The notes: generated by a model not told the origin, from the sequence alone. A stretch of 64,000 nucleotides of DNA from Rhodospirillales bacterium URHD0017 (GCA_900110395.1 FODP01000016.1:62001-126000), one strand, 5' to 3'; numbered from the stretch's first letter, positions 50,934-59,588 are shown. Made by a program: numbers and translations.

Positions 50934-52432
50934 CAGACGATCCTCCGCTTGAGGCTCTTGATCAATTCCTCGGTCCGCTGGTCGTCGGCGTCGGAGCGTT
51001 GCGCCACGGGATAGGCGAAGGTGAGCGCCAGCGCGTCGCCATCGTCGGGCGAGGCCAGTCCGCGGCGGCGCATGTCCTGCTTGCGCTCGAGCTGGAGCGC
51101 GTTGGCGGCGTCGTAGCCGTACTCGACGCCGGTCAGGTCGGCGGCGAGATCGCGGTCGTCGGGCAGGCAGCCGACCTTGCACCAGTCCTTGAGGAAGCCC
51201 CACATCTCCGACCGCTTGTTGGCGTAGAGCGCCTTGGCGGTGCCCACCGCCCCGCCGTCGGTGCGATCGGCCTTGCCGCCGAAATCGACCGCGACGAGAC
51301 CTTCGCAGCCGAGCTGGCCCAGGCGATCGAAGACGCCCCAGCCGATGCCGGTCGCATCGACGAAGACCGCCGCGGGCTTGTGCAGCTCGACCTGCTCGAG
51401 CACGCGGCTCGCAACCTGCATCAGGTCGGGGATGCGGAACTTGACGGCCGGGATCGAGCGGGCGTCGAGGCCCTGGCGGAAGCGGATGACCGTCTGGTCG
51501 CCGCCCTGGCGGGCGATGTCGACGCCCATGATCAGCGGCGTCTCGACATCGCTCGCCAGCTCGCGGGCGATCGCGGCGTCGACGCGCTCGCCGTCGATGA
51601 ACTGCAGGTCGCCGGCCCGCGGGAAGACGCCGCGCACGCGCACCCGAATGAAGTCGGAATCCTCGCCGTAGTCCTTCACCCATTCGGCGATCTGCGCCTT
51701 GTTGGTCATCGACACGGAGCGGGAGTCGACCTGGACCGGCTGCCAGCGATGGGCGAAGCGGCCGCCGGCGAAGCATTCGCGGAAGCGGCCGGCGTTGCGC
51801 GTCGGATTGCCGAACACGCACCAGAACAGCTCCGTCCTGGCGTCGGTCAGGGCGCCTTCGATGGTTTCCCAGATGCCGTCAGGGATGGACGAGGCTTCGT
51901 CGAAGATGGCGAAGGCGCGCCGGCCCTTGTTGTGCAGTCCGGCAATCGCTTCGGTGTTCTGTTCCGACCAGGTGATGGCATCGACCCGCCAGGTCTTCTC
52001 GTGGCCGGGCAAGGTCGAGGCGAGCGCCGTGGCCGAGTAGGTGAACCAGCTGCGGTTGACGCAGAGCCCGTACCACTTGGCGAGCTCGGGCCAGGTCTTG
52101 GTGCGAAGCTGGCCTTCGGTGTTGGCGGTGACGATGCCGCGCGCATCGCGTGCGGTCGACAGCGCCCACAGCACGATCCAGGCGACCAGCGCCGACTTGC
52201 CGACGCCGTGGCCGGAAGCCACTGCCGCCCGCACCGCCTCCGCGGCGCTCATCAGGCCGGCGCCCAGCTGCTCGAGGATCGCGCGCTGCCAGGGCTCGGG
52301 CCCCTCCTCTTCGGCGAGCGCCGTGCCGGGCACGCCCCACGGGAAGGCGTACATGACGTAGCCCAGGGGATCGAAGCGCATGGCGCCGATCTCGTCGTTC
52401 AGGCGCTTCTCGGCCTTAACCGCGGCGAGCAT
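50933..52432 (-). CDS. Terminase large subunit (copy 2)
   Basis: A 499-aa protein closely similar to the copy at 21582-23072. Walker A ASGHGVGKS, Walker B AFAIFDEAS, nuclease residues in MGVDIARQGGD, VFVDATGIGWG and DDGDALALTFAYP are all kept. It overlaps the TerS gene by 17 bases, as in copy 1. No portal, scaffold or capsid genes follow; the enzyme cluster lies in that position. Confidence 0.9.
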   Translation of the reverse strand: MLAAVKAEKRLNDEIGAMRFDPLGYVMYAFPWGVPGTALAEEEGPEPWQRAILEQLGAGLMSAAEAVRAAVASGHGVGKSALVAWIVLWALSTARDARGIVTANTEGQLRTKTWPELAKWYGLCVNRSWFTYSATALASTLPGHEKTWRVDAITWSEQNTEAIAGLHNKGRRAFAIFDEASSIPDGIWETIEGALTDARTELFWCVFGNPTRNAGRFRECFAGGRFAHRWQPVQVDSRSVSMTNKAQIAEWVKDYGEDSDFIRVRVRGVFPRAGDLQFIDGERVDAAIARELASDVETPLIMGVDIARQGGDQTVIRFRQGLDARSIPAVKFRIPDLMQVASRVLEQVELHKPAAVFVDATGIGWGVFDRLGQLGCEGLVAVDFGGKADRTDGGAVGTAKALYANKRSEMWGFLKDWCKVGCLPDDRDLAADLTGVEYGYDAANALQLERKQDMRRRGLASPDDGDALALTFAYPVAQRSDADDQRTEELIKSLKRRIV

Positions 52433-52910
52433 TTCGTGCCCTTTCCCCGGCGGCGTCCAACGCCTCCAGCATCTCGGCGACGGCCTGATCATCCTGCTCG
52501 ACCCTGTCCCGCCACCGATCGGGCTGGCGGCTCTTCAGCCAGAACAGGCAGGCGGCGGTGTCCGGCGGATAGTGCTCGGTGTAGGCCACCTCGAGCGCCT
52601 TCCCCTGGTGACTGAAGATGCGGACGGCGGCGTGGCTGTAGCCGATGGCGCGACGCCACAGCCGATCGGCGACGTCGGCATCAGCCAACGTCCGGCCGGC
52701 GCGGACGGCGTCGGCGAATTCAGGGACGGAGGCGAGCCACTCCTGCAGCGTCGCCGGTGGCACCTCGAAGAAGCCCGCCAGCTCCTCGTCGTCGGCGCCC
52801 AGCAGCAGGCAGAGCTTGCGCGCCTGCTCGGCATACTCGGCCTGGTAGGACGAGAGCGGGACGGCGCGCCTGGCGCGGGCGGTCTTGGGGGAAGCGGGTG
52901 TCGTGGTCAC
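52416..52910 (-). CDS. Terminase small subunit (copy 2)
   Basis: A 164-aa protein, GTG start. The helix-turn-helix DDEELAGFFEVPPATLQEWL, then ADADVADRLWRRAIGYSHAA, aligns with copy 1. The stretch YTEHYPPDTAACLFWLKSRQ parallels YTYHHAPDTSAAIFWLRNRR in copy 1. The start lacks a good ribosome site. Confidence 0.75.
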   Translation of the reverse strand: MTTTPASPKTARARRAVPLSSYQAEYAEQARKLCLLLGADDEELAGFFEVPPATLQEWLASVPEFADAVRAGRTLADADVADRLWRRAIGYSHAAVRIFSHQGKALEVAYTEHYPPDTAACLFWLKSRQPDRWRDRVEQDDQAVAEMLEALDAAGERARNARRG

Positions 52911-52947
52911 CCGGGGATAGAAACGGAGAGCTACATGAGGGAGTCAA
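52911..52947 (-). promoter_or_regulatory. Degenerate copy of the phage promoter/leader
   Basis: On the minus strand TTGACTCCCT, then TTCTAT after a 19-base spacer and CCCC, in the same place as the leaders of region 1. The central core is not conserved; only the ends are. Confidence 0.45.
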
Positions 52948-53125
52948 TCCTACACGCGTCATACGGTGGCGAACGCAGTCGACGAGCCACGGATCAGCGC
53001 AGATGACCCCTTCGATTGCCCTCAGGCTCTGCTCCATGTGGGGAATGCCACAGAACCTGCCGCGCAAGTCTGCTCAAAGAACAGTGCGTTTAAGGTCTCC
53101 GCGACTCACTTGAGGGGAATGCACA

Positions 53126-53287
53126 ATGGCTACGTTGCTAGGAGCCTTGCTATTCGGGGCGTTCATTCTCGCGCAGTTCGCGGCCGTCGTTGCGGTTCAT
53201 GCCGAGAGAGAGCGTCGCCAACCGAACCCGTTCGATGCGACGCGTCTTGACCCTCGCGCCCGGGCAGTCTGGGACTGCGGCGGTTGA
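53126..53287 (+). CDS. 53-aa single-helix membrane protein
   Basis: Begins MATLLGALLFGAFILAQFAA, one transmembrane helix, followed by a charged tail (ERERRQPNPFDATRLDP). GAGGGGA lies eight bases upstream of the ATG. Its TGA overlaps a TTG start of the next gene (TTGA), so the pair is probably coupled. Confidence 0.5.
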   Translation: MATLLGALLFGAFILAQFAAVVAVHAERERRQPNPFDATRLDPRARAVWDCGG

Positions 53288-53748
53288 AGAGGCCGCGCCG
53301 CGGCGCTTCGACTGCCGTGGCGGCGTTCAGGCGCATGAGCCTGATCGCGGCATGCGTCGCGTTGCCGGCCTCGATTCCTGTCGTGTCACAGGCGCAAGAC
53401 GGCAGGTTTTCCGTCGATTGCGTCGACGGTGCTCATCCGCAAGACACGTTGTCCGTCGTCCTCGACTTCGATCGGCAGGCCGTTGCCGGCGCGTTCCCGA
53501 TCAACTGGGCCTGGTTCACCGGGAAGTTCGTGTTGTTCCAGTACAGCACGCTGATCAACGGCCATCAGCACACGATGCAGTCCTACACACTCGATCGTGC
53601 GACGGGGGTGATGGAAATCTGCGACTTCGCCGCCGGCCAGGAATACGCCTGCAGCCATCGCCCATGCGCGTTTGCCAAAGGGGTGGGGAAAGCGACGCTG
53701 GAGCCGGTCCGGCTCAGTCCTTCATCCGTCCCAGCCGCCTCGCCCTGA
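53284..53748 (+). CDS. Secreted protein of unknown function
   Basis: A 154-aa protein with a signal peptide (FRRMSLIAACVALPASIPVV, cleavage near VSQAQ). The mature part has four Cys residues (SVDCVDGAHP, MEICDFAAGQEYACSHRPC) and is otherwise beta-like. TTG at 53284 or ATG at 53335 could be the start; both keep the signal peptide. It may be a small periplasmic binding or lysozyme-inhibitor-like protein, but no family is recognised. Confidence 0.6.
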   Translation: MKRPRRGASTAVAAFRRMSLIAACVALPASIPVVSQAQDGRFSVDCVDGAHPQDTLSVVLDFDRQAVAGAFPINWAWFTGKFVLFQYSTLINGHQHTMQSYTLDRATGVMEICDFAAGQEYACSHRPCAFAKGVGKATLEPVRLSPSSVPAASP

Positions 53749-53773
53749 CGGCGCCCGCCGCCGCCAACGCATT

Positions 53774-54388
53774 CTATCCGGCCAACGGCAGCATCCGGTC
53801 GAGCGCAGACCGCCAAACGGCTTGCGCAGCGTCCATCGACAGGCCGTGGCAGAAGCGCATCTGGTCCCAGCTTTCGAAGCTGGTCAACGCGGCCATCGCA
53901 ATCAGCAGCTCGGCACGAGGCGGCTCAGGGAGGCAGGAAAGCTCCGGCGCATACATGAGCTTCATTCGCTCGATGTTGGCCAGGCGCACCAGGACGACGC
54001 GCGTCTTCAGTTCGGCAATCTGATCCTGGCTGGTGATGATGCGCCACAGCGGCAGCCATTTTTCGCAGGCGAGCACGCGGGTCTGCACGTGTGACTGGAT
54101 GCGGGTCGGGCGGTCACCGTCGACATGGCGCGCCGCTGCCTCTGCCTGGCCCCGGATGATTGCATAGTCCGCCGTTGCCAGGCTGAGCGCGTCGAGATCG
54201 GAGAATCGCTCGAAAATGGAGCGCGTCGAGTATCCAGCCTCGTCCGCGATCTGGGCCGCCGTCGGCATCACCGGATTGCGGCGAAGCAGCTCCAGATAGG
54301 CCAGGATGATTGCCATCCTGGTCCGCTCGCTGCGCTGACGCCGACCGTCCATCTTCACGGCGCCAGGAGAGATAGTGGTCACTGTCAT
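53774..54388 (-). CDS. TetR family transcriptional regulator
   Basis: A 204-aa regulator from the ATG at 54388. The helix-turn-helix is TAAQIADEAGYSTRSIFERF, preceded by a basic arm (DGRRQRSERTRMAIILAYL). The C-terminal ligand domain is helical. It is divergent from the NlpC/P60 gene, with 270 bases between them that hold no gene. Confidence 0.8.
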   Translation of the reverse strand: MTVTTISPGAVKMDGRRQRSERTRMAIILAYLELLRRNPVMPTAAQIADEAGYSTRSIFERFSDLDALSLATADYAIIRGQAEAAARHVDGDRPTRIQSHVQTRVLACEKWLPLWRIITSQDQIAELKTRVVLVRLANIERMKLMYAPELSCLPEPPRAELLIAMAALTSFESWDQMRFCHGLSMDAAQAVWRSALDRMLPLAG

Positions 54389-54658
54389 TTTCGAGTGAAT
54401 GACACAGAACGCCCCCGTCCGCGATGGGCGATTCGCGCCGACCTCCGAGAGACCCCGATCGTGGCCGGCCGCCGGCCCGGATAGTCCAGGTTGTGGAAGG
54501 TCCACGCGCGGCGGATCCCGAAAAACAAGAAAAATCAACGCGTTGGCGCCCGAAATTATTGTGGCAAATTTGCAACATTTGTTGGACGGCGGAATCGCCC
54601 TTCGCCACTATGGCGCAGGCCGCTGGCCGCGTCGCGTTGGTTCAAGGGGGAGAAGTTC

Positions 54659-55393
54659 ATGGCGTTGCAAACCGGGCGCTCCACCCGCTGGAGCGTACGA
54701 GTCGTTGTCCGGGCGGCAGCCCGTTCGGTCATGGTGCTGGCCGCCCTGGTGTTGTTCGGGACGGCGGGTGTTCTTTCTCCCGCGGTCGCCCAGGTCAAGG
54801 CGCCGACGAAGTCGAAGCTGAAACCTCCGGTCAAGGCCGATCCGACGGATGGCGTCGCCGATCAGCTCAATGCCAAATGGCTGCAGGACAACGGCCAGAA
54901 CGCCGGCCAGAACGCCGGCCAGAACGCCGGCCAGCACGCCAGCCAATACGCCGGCTTCAAGCAGGCGGCGCCCGCGGTGGTCCCGGCTTCATACGCCACG
55001 CCCGCGGTCGCCAACGACTGGGGCGACCGACTGGTCTCGCGCGCCATGAAATACCTGGGCACGCCCTATCGCTACGGCGGCACCTCGCCGAGCACGGGCT
55101 TCGACTGCAGCGGCTTCGTCTACTACCTCTACGGCGCGGTCTTCGGACAAAACATCCCGCGCATGCCGCAGGACATGGCACGCGAGGGCATGACGGTCGC
55201 GCGCAGCGACCTCAGGCGCGGAGACCTCGTCTTCTTCGGCTACCGCGGCACCTTCACCCATGTCGGCATCTATGCCGGCAACGGCCAGTTCGTTCATGCC
55301 ACGCATCGCGGCTCGCCCGTCATGGTCACGGCTCTGGACGGCGACTACTACCGCGACCGCTACATGACGGCGGTGAGGCTGTCGCCGCGGTAA
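54659..55393 (+). CDS. NlpC/P60 cell-wall peptidase
   Basis: A 244-aa protein with a long signal peptide ending near SPAVAQ (45). Residues 78-98 are QNAG repeats from a 12-base DNA repeat. The catalytic domain has Cys150 in GFDCSGFVYYLYG, His in FTHVGIYAG and the third polar residue in FVHATHRG. It cuts peptide bonds in peptidoglycan stems. GGGGGAG precedes the ATG. Confidence 0.87.
   Translation: MALQTGRSTRWSVRVVVRAAARSVMVLAALVLFGTAGVLSPAVAQVKAPTKSKLKPPVKADPTDGVADQLNAKWLQDNGQNAGQNAGQNAGQHASQYAGFKQAAPAVVPASYATPAVANDWGDRLVSRAMKYLGTPYRYGGTSPSTGFDCSGFVYYLYGAVFGQNIPRMPQDMAREGMTVARSDLRRGDLVFFGYRGTFTHVGIYAGNGQFVHATHRGSPVMVTALDGDYYRDRYMTAVRLSPR
54896..54935. repeat. 12-base tandem repeat (CAGAACGCCGGC)
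   Basis: Three and a half units encode QNAGQNAG in the linker of the NlpC/P60 protein. Length can vary in steps of four residues. Confidence 0.7.
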
Positions 55394-55416
55394 TAGGGGC
55401 GCGGCAACACCTTCGC

Positions 55417-55977
55417 CTACTTTTCGCCCAGCCACTCCTTCCAGAGGCCTTGTCGCTGCTTTCGGGCCTCGGCTTCCGCCGTGGCATAGCGCTGGCTGGC
55501 GCGCGACTCCCAGGGCAGCGTCTCGTCGAGAGAGAAGCCGTAGGCCATGCCGGCGGCAATCATGCCCCCGCCGATATCCCCGCCCTTGCCGTCGTCCAGG
55601 CTGCACTGGGCAACGATACGGCAGGAGCGATCGAACTTCGTCGCCCGGCACTTCACCTTGTGGCCCGCTTGCTCGAGCAGATCCTCCAGGGCGGCCCGGG
55701 CCCGCATGCCGGCGACGCTCTCAGCCCTGGTGGCATCGCGCAGCTCGGGCGCTTGAATGCCCCAAATCCGAACGTGCGGCTTCAGGCCGACGCCGGCCAG
55801 GGTGGCGCCGTCGAGCGCATAGGCGTGACCGTCCCAGGTCGCCGGCAGCGCCCCCATGGCGGCACAGTCGGGTCCGTCGGACGGGGCAGTTGTGGTGGTG
55901 GTCTTGCGCGGAGCCGGCTGAGCGATGGCCGGCACGGCGACAGCGGCGAGGGCAGCCGCGAGGAATACACTTTTCAT
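55417..55977 (-). CDS. Secreted staphylococcal-nuclease-like protein
   Basis: A 186-aa protein with a signal peptide (VFLAAALAAVAVPAIAQ). The TNase/SNase fold is shown by HVRIWGIQAPEL, AGMRARAALEDLLEQ and IAAGMAYGFSLDETLPW. The Arg/Asp/Glu active-site pattern is partly kept, so activity is uncertain. Many alphaproteobacteria carry such proteins with unclear substrates. Confidence 0.7.
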   Translation of the reverse strand: MKSVFLAAALAAVAVPAIAQPAPRKTTTTTAPSDGPDCAAMGALPATWDGHAYALDGATLAGVGLKPHVRIWGIQAPELRDATRAESVAGMRARAALEDLLEQAGHKVKCRATKFDRSCRIVAQCSLDDGKGGDIGGGMIAAGMAYGFSLDETLPWESRASQRYATAEAEARKQRQGLWKEWLGEK

Positions 55978-56091
55978 GGCTGCAGGGTGCCGGCGATTTG
56001 TGGCCAGCCAGCGGCATGGTCTCGAAGGAAATTGAAGATCGACGGCATTCACCGGTGTCCTCGTCCTTCGCCACGCTTCGTTGAAGGCGCG

Positions 56092-56352
56092 CTACGATCT
56101 ACGAGGCAATGTCTTCAAAGCCGCCGTCCAGTCGTTGCGCCGGCACGGCGGCAGGTCGCAGGCCCGGCGATACTCCGCCACGGTCCGAGGCATGAAGCGC
56201 TTGTCGGTCTCTGCCTCTATCGACGCACAAATCTCATGGTCGTGATACCGCCCGGCCATGCGCTGCAGGATTTCGCTGCAGCGGGCGTCCCAGCGCGCCG
56301 CCACGCGACGACGTTCCCTTTGCCGTTGACGCTCGACGAACCGTGACGTCAT
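56092..56352 (-). CDS. WDxRC-domain switch protein (copy 3)
   Basis: An 86-aa protein overlapping the YdaS-like gene by ATGA. It shares ARWDARCSEIL, IEAETDKRFMPRT and RNDWTAALKTLPRR with the genes at 24254 and 50718. Its basic N-terminus (ERQRQRERRRV) fits DNA or RNA binding. Confidence 0.6.
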   Translation of the reverse strand: MTSRFVERQRQRERRRVAARWDARCSEILQRMAGRYHDHEICASIEAETDKRFMPRTVAEYRRACDLPPCRRNDWTAALKTLPRRS

Positions 56353-56588
56353 CGAACGGCCTCGTTGGGCGAAGATGGGCTGGAGAGGGGTGGCTTGCCG
56401 AACACGTCGGGGCGCAGCTCGTAGCGCGTGACCTGGCCGCCGACGGCGGCTTCGATCGGGATGCAGGCGGTCGGGCCGACCCGGCCGCGCCGCAGCCACT
56501 GGGCGACATGCGATTGTGTCTTGCCGATGCGCCTGGCCAGGGCGGACTGTCCGCCGGCCAGGGTCACGGCCCGTAAAAGAGCTTCCAT
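56349..56588 (-). CDS. YdaS-like Cro-type regulator
   Basis: A 79-aa protein with a helix-turn-helix, GGQSALARRIGKTQSHVAQW, then the YdaS-type segment GPTACIPIEAAVGGQVTRYE. It diverges from the S24 repressor and should be the lytic-side regulator. A strong promoter precedes it. Confidence 0.75.
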   Translation of the reverse strand: MEALLRAVTLAGGQSALARRIGKTQSHVAQWLRRGRVGPTACIPIEAAVGGQVTRYELRPDVFGKPPLSSPSSPNEAVR

Positions 56589-56595
56589 GGCCGCA

Positions 56596-56646
56596 AATAT
56601 ACGTCACTACAGTTATTCTTGTCAACAACCTAAGTTATCAATAACT
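56596..56646. promoter_or_regulatory. Lysogeny-switch operator/promoter region 2
   Basis: Leftward promoter TTGACA (56620-56625, minus), 18 bases, TATATT (56596-56601). An inverted repeat AGTTAT-CA-ATAACT lies at 56633-56646, and another AGTTAT at 56611. The repressor gene starts 17 bases further right, so these sites can control both directions. Confidence 0.7.
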
Positions 56647-56663
56647 GCGCTAGCATTGCCATC

Positions 56664-57398
56664 ATGACAACACTCGGCGAACGGGTCAAAGCGGAGCGGC
56701 GGGCCAAAGGCTGGTCGCAGGCGGAACTGGCGCGGCGCGTGACGCGGGCCGGCTATTCCATCACCCAGGGCGGCATCGCCCAGATCGAGCGGCGCGGCGA
56801 CACCGAGCCGAAATCGATCGTGCAGCTGGCGCAGGCGCTGCAGCTGTCGGTGAACTGGCTCCAGTCGAACCGGGGCGACAAGACGCTGGGCGCTTCGGTC
56901 GGCGATGATGACGAGCAGCTGTCGCTCGCCGAGGGCGGCCGGCGCGGCCGCCGCGGCAGCGCAGCGGCGGCGAGCGCCGCAGCCCGCGCCGCGAGCGGAC
57001 GCCCGCCCCTGCAGGTATTTGCTTCAGCCCAGGGCGGCAGCGAAGGCGCCATGCTCCTGTCCAACGAGCCGGTGTCGTGGATCCCGCGCGATCCGCGCCT
57101 CGAAGGCATCCAGGATGCCTATGGCTGCTTCGTGTCCGGCGATTCGATGGAGCCCGCCTACGAGCGCGGCAACCTGTTGCTGGTCAATCCATCGTCTGAC
57201 GTCTCGCCGGGCGACGACTGCGTCTTCCTGCGCGAGACCGCCGACGGCTCGCGCTACGTGCTGATCAAGCGGCTGGTCCGGCGCAACGAGGGGAGCTGGA
57301 CGGTCAAGCAATACAATCCGGCCAAGACCTACACCCTGTCGCGCCGCGAATGGCAGAAGGCGCACCTGGTGATCGGCAAGTACAACCGGGCGAGCTGA
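56664..57398 (+). CDS. S24 phage repressor, copy 2
   Basis: A 244-aa protein with the same domain plan as copy 1: helix-turn-helix (SQAELARRVTRAGYSITQGG), Ala/Arg-rich linker, S24 domain with FVSGDSMEPAY and YVLIKRLVR. The first 65 residues are almost identical to copy 1, so the two may recognise related operators. Confidence 0.9.
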   Translation: MTTLGERVKAERRAKGWSQAELARRVTRAGYSITQGGIAQIERRGDTEPKSIVQLAQALQLSVNWLQSNRGDKTLGASVGDDDEQLSLAEGGRRGRRGSAAAASAAARAASGRPPLQVFASAQGGSEGAMLLSNEPVSWIPRDPRLEGIQDAYGCFVSGDSMEPAYERGNLLLVNPSSDVSPGDDCVFLRETADGSRYVLIKRLVRRNEGSWTVKQYNPAKTYTLSRREWQKAHLVIGKYNRAS

Positions 57399-57420
57399 TC
57401 TGGGGATAACTCATCCCCCT

Positions 57421-57450
57421 TGATAACATAACCATAGTTATTATATAATG
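57421..57450 (+). promoter_or_regulatory. Repressor-controlled promoter
   Basis: TTGATA (57421-57426), 18 bases, TATAAT (57445-57450). Between them ATAACCATAGTTAT (57429-57442) is an inverted repeat of the pentamer ATAAC, as in the switch region. The repressor should block RNA polymerase here. Confidence 0.7.
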
Positions 57451-57470
57451 GCTCCAGAGCAGGAGCCCCC

Positions 57471-57800
57471 ATGTCGTCTGACGAAGCCCTCGCCTGTCGC
57501 GCCAAGCGCCTGTCGGCCTGGCAGGCCGATCGCGCCGCCCTTCTCCAGCAAGCCGACGCCTTCGTGGTCGTCTCGTGGTGGCAGGAGAAGAGCAGCGATG
57601 GCCGCACCGGTGATTACGAATACGAGCACCGGCCGACCTTGAACGACGCCCTCGATACCTATCGTGATTACGAAGACGGCGAGTTCCGCCGGGCGCGCCC
57701 CGTCGGCATTTTCGCCGTCAAGGATGGACTGCCGATCGGCGGCCGGCTCGAGGCCGTGCAGATCCTGCGCCTGATGCGCGAGACGCGACGGGCAACCTGA
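57471..57800 (+). CDS. Early prophage protein under repressor control
   Basis: A 109-aa protein beginning MSSDEALACRAKRLSAWQAD; the core (DAFVVVSWWQEKSSDGRTGD, then DALDTYRDYEDGEFRRARPV) is of unknown function. Its placement behind the operator/promoter at 57421 suggests induction on repressor cleavage. Confidence 0.6.
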   Translation: MSSDEALACRAKRLSAWQADRAALLQQADAFVVVSWWQEKSSDGRTGDYEYEHRPTLNDALDTYRDYEDGEFRRARPVGIFAVKDGLPIGGRLEAVQILRLMRETRRAT

Positions 57801-57936
57801 CCGCGCTCAGCACAATCGACACACCAGAAGAAGACGGTGGACGCGACTCCACCACCAGATGCGGTAGGCCGAATCTTATCGACAGGATTCTTTCACAAAA
57901 CCTTAAACCTCGGCGCGTTGCCGGCGTTCAAGCTGC

Positions 57937-58317
57937 ATGACCATCTTCCGGACAGGACCAACCACCTTGGCATCGCTGGCCGAGCGATGCCTCATCGAGG
58001 CGCCATCGCGGGCGCTGGACGTCGAGATCTATTGCGCGATCCACGGTATCGAGGACGGCAACGATCTCGCGAGCCCATCGCTGATCGAAGCGCGCGCCAA
58101 GGGCGACGTGCTGATCGTCGAGCCGGGGCTGCAGGGCTGGGTGGAAGTCCCGCCGTTCACCGGCGAGCTCAAGTACGCGAAGTCGCTGCTGCCCGACGGC
58201 CTCTGCACGATCTCGTCCGAGCCGCGGATCGTCTGTGCGGCGGCGCTACGCGCGCTCGCCCTCACCGACGCGCCGCCCCTGCCCTGGCTCAGCCTGCGCA
58301 GCGAGCAGCGCGCCTGA
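57937..58317 (+). CDS. Phage-type protein of unknown function
   Basis: A 126-aa protein (TLASLAERCLIEAPSRALDV, then ARAKGDVLIVEPGLQGWVEV). This protein type often occurs near prophage genes in rhizobia. It is downstream of the early gene; 136 bases separate them. Confidence 0.5.
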   Translation: MTIFRTGPTTLASLAERCLIEAPSRALDVEIYCAIHGIEDGNDLASPSLIEARAKGDVLIVEPGLQGWVEVPPFTGELKYAKSLLPDGLCTISSEPRIVCAAALRALALTDAPPLPWLSLRSEQRA

Positions 58318-58434
58318 GGCTCGAGGCAGCCGTCAAAGACAACGAGCAACCGTGAGCGCCGGCGCTCCGTTGATGCGCAACGGAGGTACGCACCATGGGA
58401 CGCCGATGGATGGGATGCCGATGGAGAGGCCACG

Positions 58435-58704
58435 ATGGCTGATAACGCGCCGTCACCGCACGGCCTCGCTGCGCTCGCCGTCAGCGCGTCCCTCCTCGAG
58501 GCCCTCCTGAGACGAGGCGCTATCGACCGGGCGACGGTCGAGGCGATCCTGAAGGAGGCAACCACCTACGCCCAGGCGCTGTGCATCGATTGCTCTCCCG
58601 AGGTGGAGCGCGAAACGCTGCGCATCGTGGGGCTGATCGGCACGCCGGAGGAGCCGGTCGTGGAGGCCGCGTCCGCGACGGCAGCGATCGCCGACGAACG
58701 TTAA
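58435..58704 (+). CDS. Small helical protein of unknown function
   Basis: An 89-aa protein (LAALAVSASLLEALLRRGAI, then DRATVEAILKEATTYAQAL). It may belong to the host side of the prophage boundary. No family is recognised. Confidence 0.5.
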   Translation: MADNAPSPHGLAALAVSASLLEALLRRGAIDRATVEAILKEATTYAQALCIDCSPEVERETLRIVGLIGTPEEPVVEAASATAAIADER

Positions 58705-58742
58705 GGCGCGAGAAGAACACAGACACAGACAAGGAGGCTATG

Positions 58743-59270
58743 ATGGGATTGCTCGACGTGTTGACGGGAATGCGCAACGGACCCCGCGGTTTCGGCGGCG
58801 GTGGCGGCGGGATGTCGCCGATCACCATGGCCCTGCTCGGCCTGCTCGCCTACAAGGCGGTCAAGAACTTCGGCGGTGCGTCGCCGCGCGCCGGCTCGGG
58901 CACGGCGACGGCCGGCGGCGGTCTCGGCGACCTGCTGAAGGGCGGCTTGGGCGGCGCCGGCCTCGGTGGCCTTGGCGGAATCCTGAGCGGCGGCCTGGGC
59001 GATCTCGTGAAGCAGTTCCAGAACGCCGGCAAAGGCGATGTCGCCGATTCATGGGTCAGCACCGGACAGAACAAGCAAATCGCGCCGGCCGATCTCAGCA
59101 AGGTCCTCACGCCCGATCAGATCGCGTTCCTGACCGAGCGAACCGGCCTGTCGCGCGAGGAATTGCTGGCCGGCCTCAGCGAACAGCTGCCCCAGGCGGT
59201 CGACGAGCTGACACCGCAAGGCCGGTTGCCGGCGCCGCAGGACGTCGAGCGGGTCGCGGGCATCTCCTAG
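58743..59270 (+). CDS. DUF937 / YidB-like protein
   Basis: A 175-aa protein with AGGAGG five bases before the second of two ATG codons. A short N-terminal segment and a hydrophobic helix (PITMALLGLLAYKAVKNF) lead to Gly-rich repeats, then the YidB/DUF937 C-terminal helices: ADSWVSTGQNKQIAPADLSK and IAFLTERTGLSREELLAGLS. The role is unknown in all bacteria. Confidence 0.8.
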   Translation: MGLLDVLTGMRNGPRGFGGGGGGMSPITMALLGLLAYKAVKNFGGASPRAGSGTATAGGGLGDLLKGGLGGAGLGGLGGILSGGLGDLVKQFQNAGKGDVADSWVSTGQNKQIAPADLSKVLTPDQIAFLTERTGLSREELLAGLSEQLPQAVDELTPQGRLPAPQDVERVAGIS

Positions 59271-59279
59271 GAGGCAAGG

Positions 59280-59540
59280 ATGGGCATCCTCTGGATCATC
59301 GTCATCGGCTTCGTCGCGGGGATCGTCGCCCGCCTGCTGTCGCCGGGTCCCAACAAACCGGCCGGCTTCCTGCTGACGACAGGGCTCGGCATCGCCGGCG
59401 CCTTCGTGGCAACCTTCCTCGGCCAGGCTGTCGGATGGTATCGCCCCGACCAGGGCGCGGGCTTCATCGCCGCCACGCTCGGCGCCGTCGTGGTGCTGTT
59501 CATCTGGAACAGGGTCGCCGCGGCCCGCCGGATTTCGTGA
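59280..59540 (+). CDS. GlsB/YeaQ/YmgE family stress membrane protein
   Basis: An 86-aa protein with three short hydrophobic helices (LWIIVIGFVAGIVARLLSPG, GIAGAFVATFLGQAVGWY, TLGAVVVLFIWNRVAA), the pattern of transglycosylase-associated proteins. It lies nine bases after the DUF937 gene, so the two form an operon. Confidence 0.85.
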   Translation: MGILWIIVIGFVAGIVARLLSPGPNKPAGFLLTTGLGIAGAFVATFLGQAVGWYRPDQGAGFIAATLGAVVVLFIWNRVAAARRIS

Positions 59541-59588
59541 GCGGCAGGCCGTGGCCGGGGATCACGTTCTCGCCAACTGCCGAGCCCG

